Shown piece by piece: positions 17,030 to 26,471 of a DNA stretch of 64,000 bases; the stretch's first letter is position 1; each line of letters begins with the position of its first letter. The DNA is from Blastocatellia bacterium AA13 (lineage in GTDB: Bacteria > Acidobacteriota > Blastocatellia > UBA7656): positions 62,001-126,000 of the forward strand of contig QHVH01000001.1 in assembly GCA_003222245.1 (NCBI GenBank), given 5' to 3'. Made by a program: the position numbers and the translations under genes. The notes under the pieces were generated by a model. It was not told the DNA's origin and searched no databases. It saw nothing but the letters and a program-made list of their open reading frames with translations.

Positions 17030-18236
17030 TTATCAGGATTCCGATCCATCCAAAGGATATCTTCCCGTCTAGATCTTTCCCGGACATCTTGGCCCGGCTT
17101 TTGCCGAATGCGAGACAAGCCGCCGGCCATAGCAGCGCGATGAAATAGATCTTTGACGTGAGCGGTCCGACCAACAGCATCAGGCAGATCATCAACCCCA
17201 GCTCCAACATCTCGGTCGACGAATCCTCGTATTCCGAGACCCGCCGCGTTTCCGCCGCGCTTTCGACAGCCGTGGCGTCGGGTTGAGAAGTCCGCGCACG
17301 AGTAGCTCGCCATATCAGACCTAAGCAGAAGATGAAGGCCGCCGAGGAAAGCGCCAGCCATATCCGGTCGGCTTGAGCTGTTCGCAGAGACGCGATATTT
17401 ACCTGCGGATAGTGTGTGTCTCCGTCAGTCCGTTGATCGTATTCGACGTGAGTGAGGTATCGTCTCGATTGCCCTTTCAGCGACAGGTTTATCGGGCCGT
17501 TTATTTCGTGGTATTCCTGGCTCGCGACCACCCGTTGATACCAGCCTTGCAAGAGCTCCGCGTTCGCGGAGAAGCCAAAATAGAACATAGGCGCAAGATT
17601 GATTGCGGCGAGAAAAACGGCAGTCAATGCGAGAAATTTCCACCGGCGCTTCAATGCGAAGTAAGGGAGCAGCAAGATCGGTGTGAGCTTTATCGTTATC
17701 GCAAGCGACATCAGGAGCGCCGCGGTTGACTCTTTACGCTTCATGAACAAATAGAGGGAGCCGAATAACAGAGCCACGGCCGTCAGATGAGCGTTGCCGT
17801 AGTGAAGGATCATGACGTAGTACTGACCCACGGCAAGCGCGACCAGCACCCAGGCGATTGGACTGACGCCCTCCGACGCCAAAGAGGTCTTCAGCCGGCG
17901 ACGATATGCTCGCTTGACTAGTGACATGCATAGCGCCGCTTCGAGAACGCCGAAGCAACACCAGAGATAAGCCGCGATCTTGTAGGGCATCAACCAGAGC
18001 GGCACGAGGGCGACAATGAAAAAAGGCGGGTACCGATAGTCCATTGTCTGTCCGCGCGCGAAATCAGGCGCGTACAGATCGCTCCTCCCATTCAAGAGCG
18101 AGCGCCCGGCGGCATAATAAACTGGAAAGTCGATTAGATTGCGCGCAAATATCAGCGCGAGCACGACTGCCAGAAGAGCGACAATCGCTATTGGATAGAA
18201 CTGTCGGGCGGCTGGGAATACATGAGAGCGAGGCAT
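16827..18236 (-). CDS. GT87/DUF2029 membrane glycosyltransferase (mannosyltransferase-type)
   Basis: A 469-residue protein with about ten hydrophobic segments. The opening FPVYYAAGRSLLNGRSDLYA followed by YRYPPFF (residues 37-72) is the characteristic extracytoplasmic loop of GT87 (DUF2029) polyprenyl-phosphate-mannose-dependent transferases; ITIKLTPILLLPYFALKRRW is another typical segment. The exact sugar is not predictable. Its 3' end overlaps the 3' end of the convergent O-antigen-ligase-like gene by 203 bases, and the overlap includes its last membrane segment, so both tails seem to use the same DNA. The start is the ATG at 18236; mfd ends 132 bases further on, on the same strand. Confidence 0.75.
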   Translation of the reverse strand: MPRSHVFPAARQFYPIAIVALLAVVLALIFARNLIDFPVYYAAGRSLLNGRSDLYAPDFARGQTMDYRYPPFFIVALVPLWLMPYKIAAYLWCCFGVLEAALCMSLVKRAYRRRLKTSLASEGVSPIAWVLVALAVGQYYVMILHYGNAHLTAVALLFGSLYLFMKRKESTAALLMSLAITIKLTPILLLPYFALKRRWKFLALTAVFLAAINLAPMFYFGFSANAELLQGWYQRVVASQEYHEINGPINLSLKGQSRRYLTHVEYDQRTDGDTHYPQVNIASLRTAQADRIWLALSSAAFIFCLGLIWRATRARTSQPDATAVESAAETRRVSEYEDSSTEMLELGLMICLMLLVGPLTSKIYFIALLWPAACLAFGKSRAKMSGKDLDGKISFGWIGILIISAAGLVLPLLPGRSVQRLFLAVGIDFYVNLFVLLLTARALLALSKRETPNRSGASQNRSPRSARAS

Positions 18237-18368
18237 TCTAATTTGTGATCAGTGCACCAGCGTTTACTTGCTCCAGCGTGTCGACACCCAAGAACGTGCG
18301 AGTGTGTTGTGAACTGCGTCGGAAGAGGCCGTGATTGCTACAATCGATGTGACATATTTACGACCTCT

Positions 18369-21300
18369 TTAGTTTTGAAGCGTCGTAAGAATATCTTGAA
18401 CTTCATGCATGACGGCTTGATCGTCATCGCTCTCAATCTGGAGCTTGAGCACTCCGGCCGGAGTGAATCTCGCGGTCCCCTTCGACACGAACCCCACGAG
18501 CTTCTCGGGATCTATGCGCGCGGATTCGGCGAACTTAATCGTAAGACGGTCGGCCTCGCGGTCTATTGAAACAACTCCGATCCGTGAAGCCTCGCGGCGC
18601 AGGCGCGCATACGTGAACAACGAGGCCACGCTCTCGGGAATTGGACCGAAACGATCGGCGATCTCCGAACGGATGGCATTCAACTCATCCTCGTCCTTTG
18701 CCGACGATATTCGTTTATAGGCCCGCAGTCTCTGACTCATATCGCGAATGAAGTCTTCGGGAATCCGAATATCGACTCCGAGATTTATATTCGCCGAAGA
18801 CTCCTCGTCTATCTGCTCGCCCTTCAATTCGCGAACCGTGCGCTCCAGCATCGAGGTATACAGGTCGAAGCCGATACTTTCGATGTGTCCCGACTGCTGC
18901 GCGCCGAGCAGGTTTCCGGCGCCTCGCAACTCGAGATCGAGCGCAGCTATCCGAAACCCCGCACCCAAATCCGAGAATTCCCGTATCGCCGCAAGCCGGC
19001 GCCGAGCAATGTCGGTAAGCTCGTCTTCAGGCGGAATCAGCAGGTAGGCATAAGCCCGGCGATTGGAACGGCCTACGCGGCCCCGCAGTTGATAGAGCTG
19101 AGATAAGCCGTATCTGTCCGCGCGATTGATGATGATCGTGTTGGCGAGCGGAATGTCTATGCCGTTTTCAATAATCGTCGTGGAGACCAGTACGTCGAGA
19201 TCATGCCGGACGAACTTGAGCATCACCTCTTCCAGTTCCTTCTCGCCCATTTGGCCGTGTCCGACTCCGATTCTCGCCTCTCGAACGAGGCGGCCTATCA
19301 GCTCGGCTATGGAATAAATCGTTTCGACTCGGTTGTGAACGAAGAAAACTTGTCCTCCTCGCTGCAACTCCAGCTCGATGGCGGATCGAAGCACCGATTC
19401 CGAGAACTGTACGACGTGGGTTTGTATCGCCAAACGATCGCGGGGCGGGGTTTCAATAATCGACATGTCGCGAAGCCCGGCCAGCGACATATTGAGCGTG
19501 CGTGGAATCGGAGTCGCGGACATCGAGATCACGTCTACGCGCTTTCGCATCTGCTTGATGCGTTCTTTATGCGCGACGCCGAACCGTTGCTCCTCATCGA
19601 CGATAAGCAGGCCAAGATCCTTGATCGTAATATCCTTTGAGAGCAGTCGGTGAGTTCCCACGACTATATCCACGATGCCGGACTCGAGCGTCTTCACGAC
19701 TTCCTTCTGCTCCTTTTGAGAGCGAAATCGCGAGAGCATTTCCACGCGCACGGGGAAGGCCCCGAACCGTTGTTGAAAAGTTTTGTAGTGTTGATAAACA
19801 AGAACAGTAGTGGGGGCGAGCACGGCTACCTGCTTGCCTTCCGAGACGGCTTTGAACGCGGCCCGCATCGCCACTTCGGTCTTGCCGTAACCCACGTCTC
19901 CGACGATCAGACGATCCATTGGTTCGGAGGACTGCATGCCGGCCTTTACATCTTCTACCGCGGAGATCTGATCGGGCGTCAACTGATACTCGAACGCATC
20001 TTCGAATTCATGCTGCCACGGCGTGTCTTCGCCGTACGCGAAACCGGAAACGAGCTTTCGCTCCGCATAGAGCTTTAGAAGCTCCTCGGCAAGATCGCGC
20101 ATTGCCCGTTTGGCGCGGGCTTTTGTTTTTTCCCATCCCACTCCGCCGAGCCGATCGAGATGAGGCTTGTTTCCCTCCGCTGCTGAAAATTTCTGAATCA
20201 GATCGAGCCGCTCGACGGGTACGTAGAGCTTCGCGCCCTCGGCATAAGTCAAAAGCATGAACTCACGTTCGCCCCCGGATCTCACGAGACCCTCGGCCAT
20301 GTTGAATTGAGCGGCCGTGCCTGACGCGGCCACGGCAATTTGTCTCAATCCCTGAAACTGGCCGATGCCGTGGTCGATGTGTACCACGTAGTCTCCGACC
20401 TTAAGGTCTCCAAGATCCGACATGAAAGCCGCGAAGCTTTTCTTCTTTTGCGGCCGTTTTCGAGTAAGCGGAGGGGGCGCCTGCCTCTCGATATCGCCGA
20501 AGACATCCGTCTCGATCAGCAGCGACAACGCGGCGGCGGGAAGCGTGAATCCGTTTGCGAGCCGGCCGACCGTTATCACTCTTTCCGCCGCGCGATGAGT
20601 CATATCCAGCGATGGGCAGAGTTCCGCGGATATCGCGTACTCCGAGAGCATATCTCGCACGCGCTCGGCGAGCCCCAGGCTCGGCATCACAAAGATGGTC
20701 GAAAAGGGACCGCTTTGAAGATCTTCTATCAGATGTTGAATACGTCCGTGATACCTGCGAGGTGATTGCGAGATGATCTCGACCTCCGGCGTGCCGTGGG
20801 CAAGCGCTAGTAAGAAGAGAGTCGTTGCCTTCTCCGGAGATTCGGGCAATTCCGGTGTGGCGTTATCCGGCTCCTGTTGGCGCGCGGCTTTCAGGATCTC
20901 AAAAGTGGGAGGCGCCGCGGCAAGAGGAAGAAAGCGCTCGTCTGTTGCCGCTGCCGCACACCCGAGCAATCTCAGCTCGATGCGCGCGAAATCATTAAGC
21001 CGCGATCTCAGCTCTTCCGGCATTAGAAACAGCGATGCCGGCGGCAGGGCCAGCGCGCCCTCGTCGTCCATACGCGCATAGCGTTCTTCGAGCATGTCGT
21101 AGAATTCGACTGCCGTTCGCTCGATCTCCGCCGGCTCATCCATGACGAGCAGCGCTTCTTTAAAATAATCAAAGCCGGACGAATTGAGAGGCTTGGTGAG
21201 CGGTACAAGGTACTCCCAACCCGGGAAAGCTTCTCCTCGTCCCGCGTGAGCGATGTGCGCGCGCAAATCGCGCCTGAATCGATCGTCATTCCAGTGTTGA

Positions 21301-22133
21301 GAGGCCCGATCCGCCCACTTCATGAAGTCTTCGCGGCGAATGCAGAGCTCACGCATCGGAACTATGATGGATTCGTTCAGACGCCCTACCGAGCGTTGAG
21401 TTTCGGGATCGAATTCCCGGATCGAGTCTACTGTGTCGCCGAAGAACTCAATTCGATGCGGCGATTCATGAGCCGGCGAGAATATGTCCAATATGCCGCC
21501 TCGCACGCTGAACTCGCCGACGGAACCGACCGGCTCTTCTCTCACGTATCCACTGGCGATCAACTGGTCGACGATGAGCTCGATCGGCATATCGTCGCCG
21601 ATTCTAAGCGACAAACCCGCCGATTTCAGTTGATCGGGACTAACCGTTCTTTCCGCGAGGGCTCGAAGAGAAGTTATGATTATTTGAGGATTACGGACCG
21701 CCGCCGTTGAGGTCCTGTAAAAGGCGAGCGCTCTTTGTTCAAGGACTTCGGCATGGGGCGATGTCCCATCGTACGGATCGCGCTCCGAAGCGGGAATAGT
21801 GATCAGGTTTCCGCCGGTCGTTTCGAGACCATTTAAGGCGCAGTAGAAGAACTCGGAATCCGGCCGAAACTCTTCGACATCCCTATTGGATCGAGTGATG
21901 AATAGAACCGTGCGGCCGGTCAGCTTCGAAATCGCCGCAAGGACAAGAGCCCGAGCGCTCCCCGCGAGGCCTGAGACTACTACCGTGCGCTTGCCTTCTT
22001 GGAGGTGACGCGCGAGCTCGCCAAGCGCACTGCTTCTTAGGAGATTTTCGACAGGAGATGATACGTCGGCTGCTTCGGCGGAATAGTCGGCCATCGTCGA
22101 TATGAAATAGCGCTCAGAATCGGAATGCGTCAT
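18369..22133 (-). CDS. mfd: transcription-repair coupling factor
   Basis: A 1254-residue DNA translocase that removes stalled RNA polymerase and recruits UvrA. Domain order: UvrB-like N-terminal region (with SERDPYDGTSPHAEVLEQRA), an RNA-polymerase-interaction domain around residues 575-600 with VGDYVVHIDHGIGQFQG, then a superfamily 2 helicase with Walker A GDVGYGKTEVA near residue 745, DEEQRFG, SATPIPRTL, and the RecG-like motif QLRGRVGRSNRRAYAYLL, then the C-terminal TRCF domain. Start choice is uncertain: a TTG at 22160 and ATGs at 22133 and 22094 are in frame, and none has a good Shine-Dalgarno. I use 22133. Confidence 0.95.
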   Translation of the reverse strand: MTHSDSERYFISTMADYSAEAADVSSPVENLLRSSALGELARHLQEGKRTVVVSGLAGSARALVLAAISKLTGRTVLFITRSNRDVEEFRPDSEFFYCALNGLETTGGNLITIPASERDPYDGTSPHAEVLEQRALAFYRTSTAAVRNPQIIITSLRALAERTVSPDQLKSAGLSLRIGDDMPIELIVDQLIASGYVREEPVGSVGEFSVRGGILDIFSPAHESPHRIEFFGDTVDSIREFDPETQRSVGRLNESIIVPMRELCIRREDFMKWADRASQHWNDDRFRRDLRAHIAHAGRGEAFPGWEYLVPLTKPLNSSGFDYFKEALLVMDEPAEIERTAVEFYDMLEERYARMDDEGALALPPASLFLMPEELRSRLNDFARIELRLLGCAAAATDERFLPLAAAPPTFEILKAARQQEPDNATPELPESPEKATTLFLLALAHGTPEVEIISQSPRRYHGRIQHLIEDLQSGPFSTIFVMPSLGLAERVRDMLSEYAISAELCPSLDMTHRAAERVITVGRLANGFTLPAAALSLLIETDVFGDIERQAPPPLTRKRPQKKKSFAAFMSDLGDLKVGDYVVHIDHGIGQFQGLRQIAVAASGTAAQFNMAEGLVRSGGEREFMLLTYAEGAKLYVPVERLDLIQKFSAAEGNKPHLDRLGGVGWEKTKARAKRAMRDLAEELLKLYAERKLVSGFAYGEDTPWQHEFEDAFEYQLTPDQISAVEDVKAGMQSSEPMDRLIVGDVGYGKTEVAMRAAFKAVSEGKQVAVLAPTTVLVYQHYKTFQQRFGAFPVRVEMLSRFRSQKEQKEVVKTLESGIVDIVVGTHRLLSKDITIKDLGLLIVDEEQRFGVAHKERIKQMRKRVDVISMSATPIPRTLNMSLAGLRDMSIIETPPRDRLAIQTHVVQFSESVLRSAIELELQRGGQVFFVHNRVETIYSIAELIGRLVREARIGVGHGQMGEKELEEVMLKFVRHDLDVLVSTTIIENGIDIPLANTIIINRADRYGLSQLYQLRGRVGRSNRRAYAYLLIPPEDELTDIARRRLAAIREFSDLGAGFRIAALDLELRGAGNLLGAQQSGHIESIGFDLYTSMLERTVRELKGEQIDEESSANINLGVDIRIPEDFIRDMSQRLRAYKRISSAKDEDELNAIRSEIADRFGPIPESVASLFTYARLRREASRIGVVSIDREADRLTIKFAESARIDPEKLVGFVSKGTARFTPAGVLKLQIESDDDQAVMHEVQDILTTLQN

Positions 22134-22316
22134 TCTAACAATGCGAAAGGGCGGAAGCAAAAAGAGCCGCGTAACGGCGTCTCCGCTGGAGGCATCGTGG
22201 AAGCATATTGAATGTCGTCAGGGCTATTGCGTTGCCTTCAGAAACGGCCCTTTGTTAGTATCGGCTAGTTTTCGGCGCCGCATAATTCCTTTGATTCGGA
22301 TCGGAGGTAACCCGCA

Positions 22317-22946
22317 ATGAAACGGCCACGCCTGCTGCTGCTCCTGTCCTTTCTCCTACTGGTTTCGGCGGCAGGTCTCGTGCTTGCGAAACAGCTTGGC
22401 GCGCGAGAGGCTCGCGAAAAAATTGCGACGGCGCTTGGTCTGGACAAACCGGAACGCGTTCACATTATGAAAGTATCCGAACTCGGCGGCGAAGCGGTTG
22501 TTGAAGCCACCGTCGAACAGGCGTTTCGTTTTACGAGCGACAAAGACGGCAAATGGTCTCTGGCGGAAATTCGAAAAGGCGATCGCCAATGGGACTCGCT
22601 CGAATTGATAAACACGGCGATTCGAAAAGAGAAAATATTGCGCACGGCGGCCGAGCTTACCTCGATCGCGACCGCGCTGGAAGCTTACCGGCGTGAGCAC
22701 CGCGCATACGTCACGGCGGGGAGCGGGGCCGCCTTAATCGACAGCCTCAGTCCTCGCTATCTTGAAAAAGTAATCAGGCTCGATGCCTGGTCGCAGGAGT
22801 TGGACTACAGCGGAACTTCAGATCGCTACAGATTGGCCAGCCGCGGTCCGGACGGCAAGGCCGGCAACGAAGATGACATTGTCGTTGAAAACGGTAAGCT
22901 GGTAAGAGGAGCACGAACCGGCGACTCGGACCATCAGACCCCCTGA
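22317..22946 (+). CDS. exported protein with GspG-like C-terminal pseudopilin domain
   Basis: A 209-residue protein with an N-terminal hydrophobic segment (residues 4-24). Its C-terminal half resembles the calcium-binding tail of the type II secretion major pseudopilin GspG: a helix LTSIATALEAYRREHRAYV, then LSPRYLEKVIRLDAWSQELD and SRGPDGKAGNEDDI. It lacks the GFTLxE prepilin peptidase motif, and a beta-rich insert of about 70 residues lies between the membrane anchor and the pseudopilin-like helix, so it is unlikely to assemble into a pilus by the usual route. A small membrane protein gene follows 3 bases downstream. No other secretion genes are near. ATG at 22317 has CGGAGG about 10 bases upstream. 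Confidence 0.6.
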   Translation: MKRPRLLLLLSFLLLVSAAGLVLAKQLGAREAREKIATALGLDKPERVHIMKVSELGGEAVVEATVEQAFRFTSDKDGKWSLAEIRKGDRQWDSLELINTAIRKEKILRTAAELTSIATALEAYRREHRAYVTAGSGAALIDSLSPRYLEKVIRLDAWSQELDYSGTSDRYRLASRGPDGKAGNEDDIVVENGKLVRGARTGDSDHQTP

Positions 22947-22949
22947 TTT

Positions 22950-23465
22950 ATGACCAGCACGGAATCACGCGCGCGTCAGACGACTGCGTTGCAGGAGCTG
23001 CGGAGAGTCCATCGCACTCTGGTTCTTGTCGTATTGACGATGGCTGCGGGTGCAATGCTCTTCATTGCTCTCGGGCTTCTTATCATAGACAGCAGCCGGG
23101 CAAGGGGCGTCAGCGTGGACTTCAGGAATATTATGTACGGGTCCGCGTTAGTGCTCGCGCTGGCTTCGGTGTTCGTCCGTAGAACGATGTTTCAGATGAG
23201 CAGGCTTCAATCGATAACCGAAAGGCGCGGCGTTGAAGCCGTGCCTGCGCGCCTTATGAAGGGCACGATCCTCTCGGCATCGCTCGGAGAGCTTATAGTC
23301 AGTCTCGGGTTTGTACTTGGCCTGCTGGGAGGAGACAGGTTCGACGTGGTCAGGTTCGGAGTCGTATCAATCGCTGTGGTTCTGTTTGCCTTGCCGAAAC
23401 GCAACGCATGGATCAAAGCTATTGAGTATCTGGATCATAGCAGTCATTATCATACGGATGCTTAG
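22950..23465 (+). CDS. four-helix membrane protein of unknown function
   Basis: A 171-residue protein I do not recognise. Four hydrophobic segments are visible at about residues 28-50, 62-79, 108-130 and 137-153, in two hairpins, with an RRTMFQMSRLQSITERRGVE cytoplasmic-type loop between them. It starts three bases after the stop codon of the pseudopilin-like gene, so the two are probably co-translated. A TPR protein gene follows after 69 bases. Confidence 0.55.
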   Translation: MTSTESRARQTTALQELRRVHRTLVLVVLTMAAGAMLFIALGLLIIDSSRARGVSVDFRNIMYGSALVLALASVFVRRTMFQMSRLQSITERRGVEAVPARLMKGTILSASLGELIVSLGFVLGLLGGDRFDVVRFGVVSIAVVLFALPKRNAWIKAIEYLDHSSHYHTDA

Positions 23466-23534
23466 GGGCGTCCTTGCAATCAGGAGCCGGTAGCGGTCAG
23501 ATCCGGCAGCAAATATTTCGAAGGGGATTTTGAA

Positions 23535-25589
23535 TTGAAAAAGAGGATTTTAGTCATCATTACCGCCTCCGCGATCGCGGCGCTAATAACCACCGGCGTA
23601 TCCGCCGCGATCCAGACCGCGGCCGGCGCCGCCGTTCCGACGCAGGACAAACGCGCCGACGCGCTCAAGAAATTCCTCGAAGGCAAACGGCTCGAGCAAT
23701 CGGGAAATTACACGGGAGCGGTGGGCGCTTATAAAGAGGCGATTGACCTCGACCCGAATTCAGTAGAACTCCGGGTCGCTCTTGGCTCGCTCTACCTTAA
23801 GAATGGAAACATCATCGCGGCCGAAGCCCAGGCGCGGGAGGCCTCCCGCATAGCTCCAAATTCAATCGAGACGCACAAGCTTCTTGGCCGCGTCTACACC
23901 GCACAGACGATCGTTGGAACCACGATCGACAAAGACAAGGCACGGGCCGCCATCAAAGAGTTCGAGGAAGTCGCCAAGGAGAACACCACGGCGAAAGTGG
24001 AGGTAGGAAGCGAAGAGGCCCCGGTCCTAGCCATCATCGCCGATCTGTACACCAAGCTGGACGATACGGACAGCGCCATAAAAGCCATTGAGCGAATATC
24101 AGGCGAGGACGGCTCACTGGCTCCGGTCTACTACTTCCGCGCGAAGCTCTATTTTGATAAATCAAAGTTCAGGGAGGCCGAGGCGTCCGCTCGCAAGGCC
24201 TATGAAATAGATTCGAAGACGCTGGAGTATCAGAGTATGCTCGCCCAATCTCTGGTCCGCATCGGGCGCACCCAGGACGCGCTGGATATCTATGAAAAGG
24301 CGCTTGGCATAAAGAAGGACAAAAAGTCGGAAGGCGGCGAAGAGATGATGCTGGCGTCGCCGCTGATTTTCGACTACGCCGAAACACTTGTGTTCGCGGG
24401 CCGCTACCAGGAGGCGATAACAAGGCTCGATCCGGTTATTAAGCGCGCGCCGAAAAACAGCGGATTCTATGTTCGGGCTATAGGAATCGTTGTCGATGCT
24501 CAAAGGCGTTCGGGCAAGCGCGAAGAGGCGATTAAAACCATCGAAGAGGCTCTGAAGGGTCAGGATGTGTCGGAGAGCCTCGGTCTCGTATACGCGCTGG
24601 CTTCAACATACGATGAGATGCATCAGTTCGATAAGGCCGTGGATACCTATGAAGAAGCGCTCAGGGGAATCCTTAACCCGGATGGAACTGTCAGCGATAA
24701 GGAGCTGGAAAAGAGAAACGCCGGGTTGATTCTTCAACGAATCGCGCTCACGTATCGCAGCGCGCAAAAGCGCGACAAGGTTATCGAGACCTTCGAGCGG
24801 ATGAGAAAGACCCTTGGCCCCAAGAGCACGCTTGCCGACCAGTTGACGGCCGGGCTTTTTCTCGATGAGGGCAAGTACAAAGAGGCTGGGGATCTGGCGG
24901 CCGAGGCATCCGCTCGGTTCCCGGAAGAGCGCTCCTTCAAGCTCATGCGAGCGCAGGCAGCCGCCAAGCTTGGCGACTTCAAGACTGTCGATCAGACAGT
25001 TGACTCGCTGTTGAAAGGCACCGCCGAAGACGCCGAGTTACATTCATTCAAGTCCAGCGTTTTGCTGGAAGCCAATCAACTAAAACAGGCGGAGGAGAGC
25101 GCGCGAAAGGCCATAAGCCTCGACGCCCGGGACGTAGATCCGCTGGTGACGTTGTCGATCATTCAAGAAAGACAAAAGAAGTTCAAGGATTCCGAGATGA
25201 CGCTCAGGAAGGCGCTCGAGATCGACCCCGAGAACGCTACACTGCTCAACAATCTGGGTTATTTTTTGACGGAGCGAGGCGAGAAGCCTCAAGAGGCCGA
25301 AGATTTCATTCGCCGCGCGGTTAATATAGCTCCGACAAATGGATCTTTTCTCGATTCGCTTGGGTGGCTCTTGTTCAAGCAGGGTAAGACACAGGAAGCT
25401 CAAAAATATTTGGAGCAGGCTGTCATATATTCGTCGCGTTCGGCAACGATTCACGATCATCTAGGCGACCTCTACAAGAAGCTCGGCCAGATGGAGAAAG
25501 CGCGAATGGAATGGGAAGCGGGGCTGAAGCTCGCTACCGACCCTGACGAGGCCAACAAACTCAAAGAGAAGCTCAGCAAGCAGAAGTAA
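23535..25589 (+). CDS. large exported TPR-repeat protein
   Basis: A 684-residue protein with a signal peptide (residues 1-28) followed by tetratricopeptide repeats to the end. Clear repeat units include EGKRLEQSGNYTGAVGAYKE, AEAQAREASRIAPNS, EAEASARKAYEIDSKTLEYQ, and near the C-terminus KDSEMTLRKALEIDPENATL and GKTQEAQKYLEQAVIYSSRS. TPR proteins serve as scaffolds; nothing shows the partner. The start is a TTG with AAGGGG about 8 bases upstream. The last repeats (NLGYFLTERGEKPQEAEDFI, GSFLDSLGWLLFKQG) are typical of the class of outer-membrane or periplasmic TPR proteins common in Acidobacteriota and Deltaproteobacteria. Confidence 0.8.
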   Translation: MKKRILVIITASAIAALITTGVSAAIQTAAGAAVPTQDKRADALKKFLEGKRLEQSGNYTGAVGAYKEAIDLDPNSVELRVALGSLYLKNGNIIAAEAQAREASRIAPNSIETHKLLGRVYTAQTIVGTTIDKDKARAAIKEFEEVAKENTTAKVEVGSEEAPVLAIIADLYTKLDDTDSAIKAIERISGEDGSLAPVYYFRAKLYFDKSKFREAEASARKAYEIDSKTLEYQSMLAQSLVRIGRTQDALDIYEKALGIKKDKKSEGGEEMMLASPLIFDYAETLVFAGRYQEAITRLDPVIKRAPKNSGFYVRAIGIVVDAQRRSGKREEAIKTIEEALKGQDVSESLGLVYALASTYDEMHQFDKAVDTYEEALRGILNPDGTVSDKELEKRNAGLILQRIALTYRSAQKRDKVIETFERMRKTLGPKSTLADQLTAGLFLDEGKYKEAGDLAAEASARFPEERSFKLMRAQAAAKLGDFKTVDQTVDSLLKGTAEDAELHSFKSSVLLEANQLKQAEESARKAISLDARDVDPLVTLSIIQERQKKFKDSEMTLRKALEIDPENATLLNNLGYFLTERGEKPQEAEDFIRRAVNIAPTNGSFLDSLGWLLFKQGKTQEAQKYLEQAVIYSSRSATIHDHLGDLYKKLGQMEKARMEWEAGLKLATDPDEANKLKEKLSKQK

Positions 25590-25870
25590 GAATCGATATC
25601 TCTCAATTTAACAAGGCTGTTGGTTTTTGCGCGGCGCGGTGCCGAAGCGCCCATGTCGCGCTTTCAGCGCTTCAGGCGTTGGCGACGTGACCAGGAGCGA
25701 CGAGTGACGCGCTTGCCCCTGAAAATGTTTTATAGTCGGCCTTTCCGGCCTTACCCAGCGCACGAACTTTCGGTTGGGTACGGGACGAATGTCCAAACTC
25801 CAGTTGGCTTCCGCAAGAGCGAACAACGCTGCAACGAGATCTCTACGCTAGCGAAATTGCGCGAGATAAG
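25590..25870. other. intergenic stretch, possibly a decayed coding remnant
   Basis: Between the TPR gene and the CAP-domain gene. No convincing gene, RNA or terminator is seen. One forward frame reads in a protein-like way from about 25626 to 25850 but is broken by two stop codons near 25707 and 25719, and I find no start signal. It may be a remnant of a gene or a dispersed repeat, or chance. Confidence 0.25.
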
Positions 25871-26434
25871 ATGACAAGAGCATTCGTTTTCTACTGCAAG
25901 GCGTATCGAATCGCGGGACTATTATTCGCGATGTCGGTGATCCTGGTCATTGCGTCTCCGGCCGGAGGCGGCTCCGGCGCGATCTCTTCTGGAAATCACC
26001 GGCCCGATGACATTCGATCCGCTGCCGCCCTGGAAGAGATCAAGCTGCTGGAGCATGAGTGTTTCGACGAAGTGAACAAGTACCGAGAGTATAAGCGGCT
26101 TCCGGTTCTCGATCTCGACAAAGAACTCGTCCTCGTAGCTCGCGACTACAGCAGGAGAATGGCTGAAGAGCGCTTCTTTTCGCATACCGACTCCAACGGC
26201 GAATCCGTGCGCGAGAGGCTGGCACAGGCCGGAATCCGTTGGCGATCCGTGGGCGAGAACATCGCTTCGTCACGGGGCTACATAAATCCCGTGGCGGCCG
26301 CTGTTCACGGCTGGTTGGGCAGTCCGGGTCATCGTCGCAATATCGTCGAGCCGGGCTTCCGATTTGCCGCCGTCGGCGCCTGGATCGGCCGCGACGGCAC
26401 GGTATTCTTCACACAGGTATTCATCGGCAGGTAA
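25871..26434 (+). CDS. exported CAP/SCP (PR-1-like) domain protein
   Basis: A 187-residue protein with an N-terminal hydrophobic signal or anchor (residues 14-33) and a CAP domain: LLEHECFDEVNKYRE, SRRMAEERFFSHTDSNG with the characteristic FSHTDSNG, SVGENIASSRGY, and AVHGWLGSPGHRRNI. His in SHTD, Glu in GEN and His in PGHR match the usual conserved cluster. Bacterial CAP proteins are secreted or surface proteins, some with calcium-dependent or lipid-binding roles; the function here is unknown. The gene stands between a long intergenic stretch and ispE, which begins 37 bases downstream. Confidence 0.85.
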   Translation: MTRAFVFYCKAYRIAGLLFAMSVILVIASPAGGGSGAISSGNHRPDDIRSAAALEEIKLLEHECFDEVNKYREYKRLPVLDLDKELVLVARDYSRRMAEERFFSHTDSNGESVRERLAQAGIRWRSVGENIASSRGYINPVAAAVHGWLGSPGHRRNIVEPGFRFAAVGAWIGRDGTVFFTQVFIGR

Positions 26435-26471
26435 CCTGGTTCCAAGAGATTCCCTCTATAAAATTTCCTAT

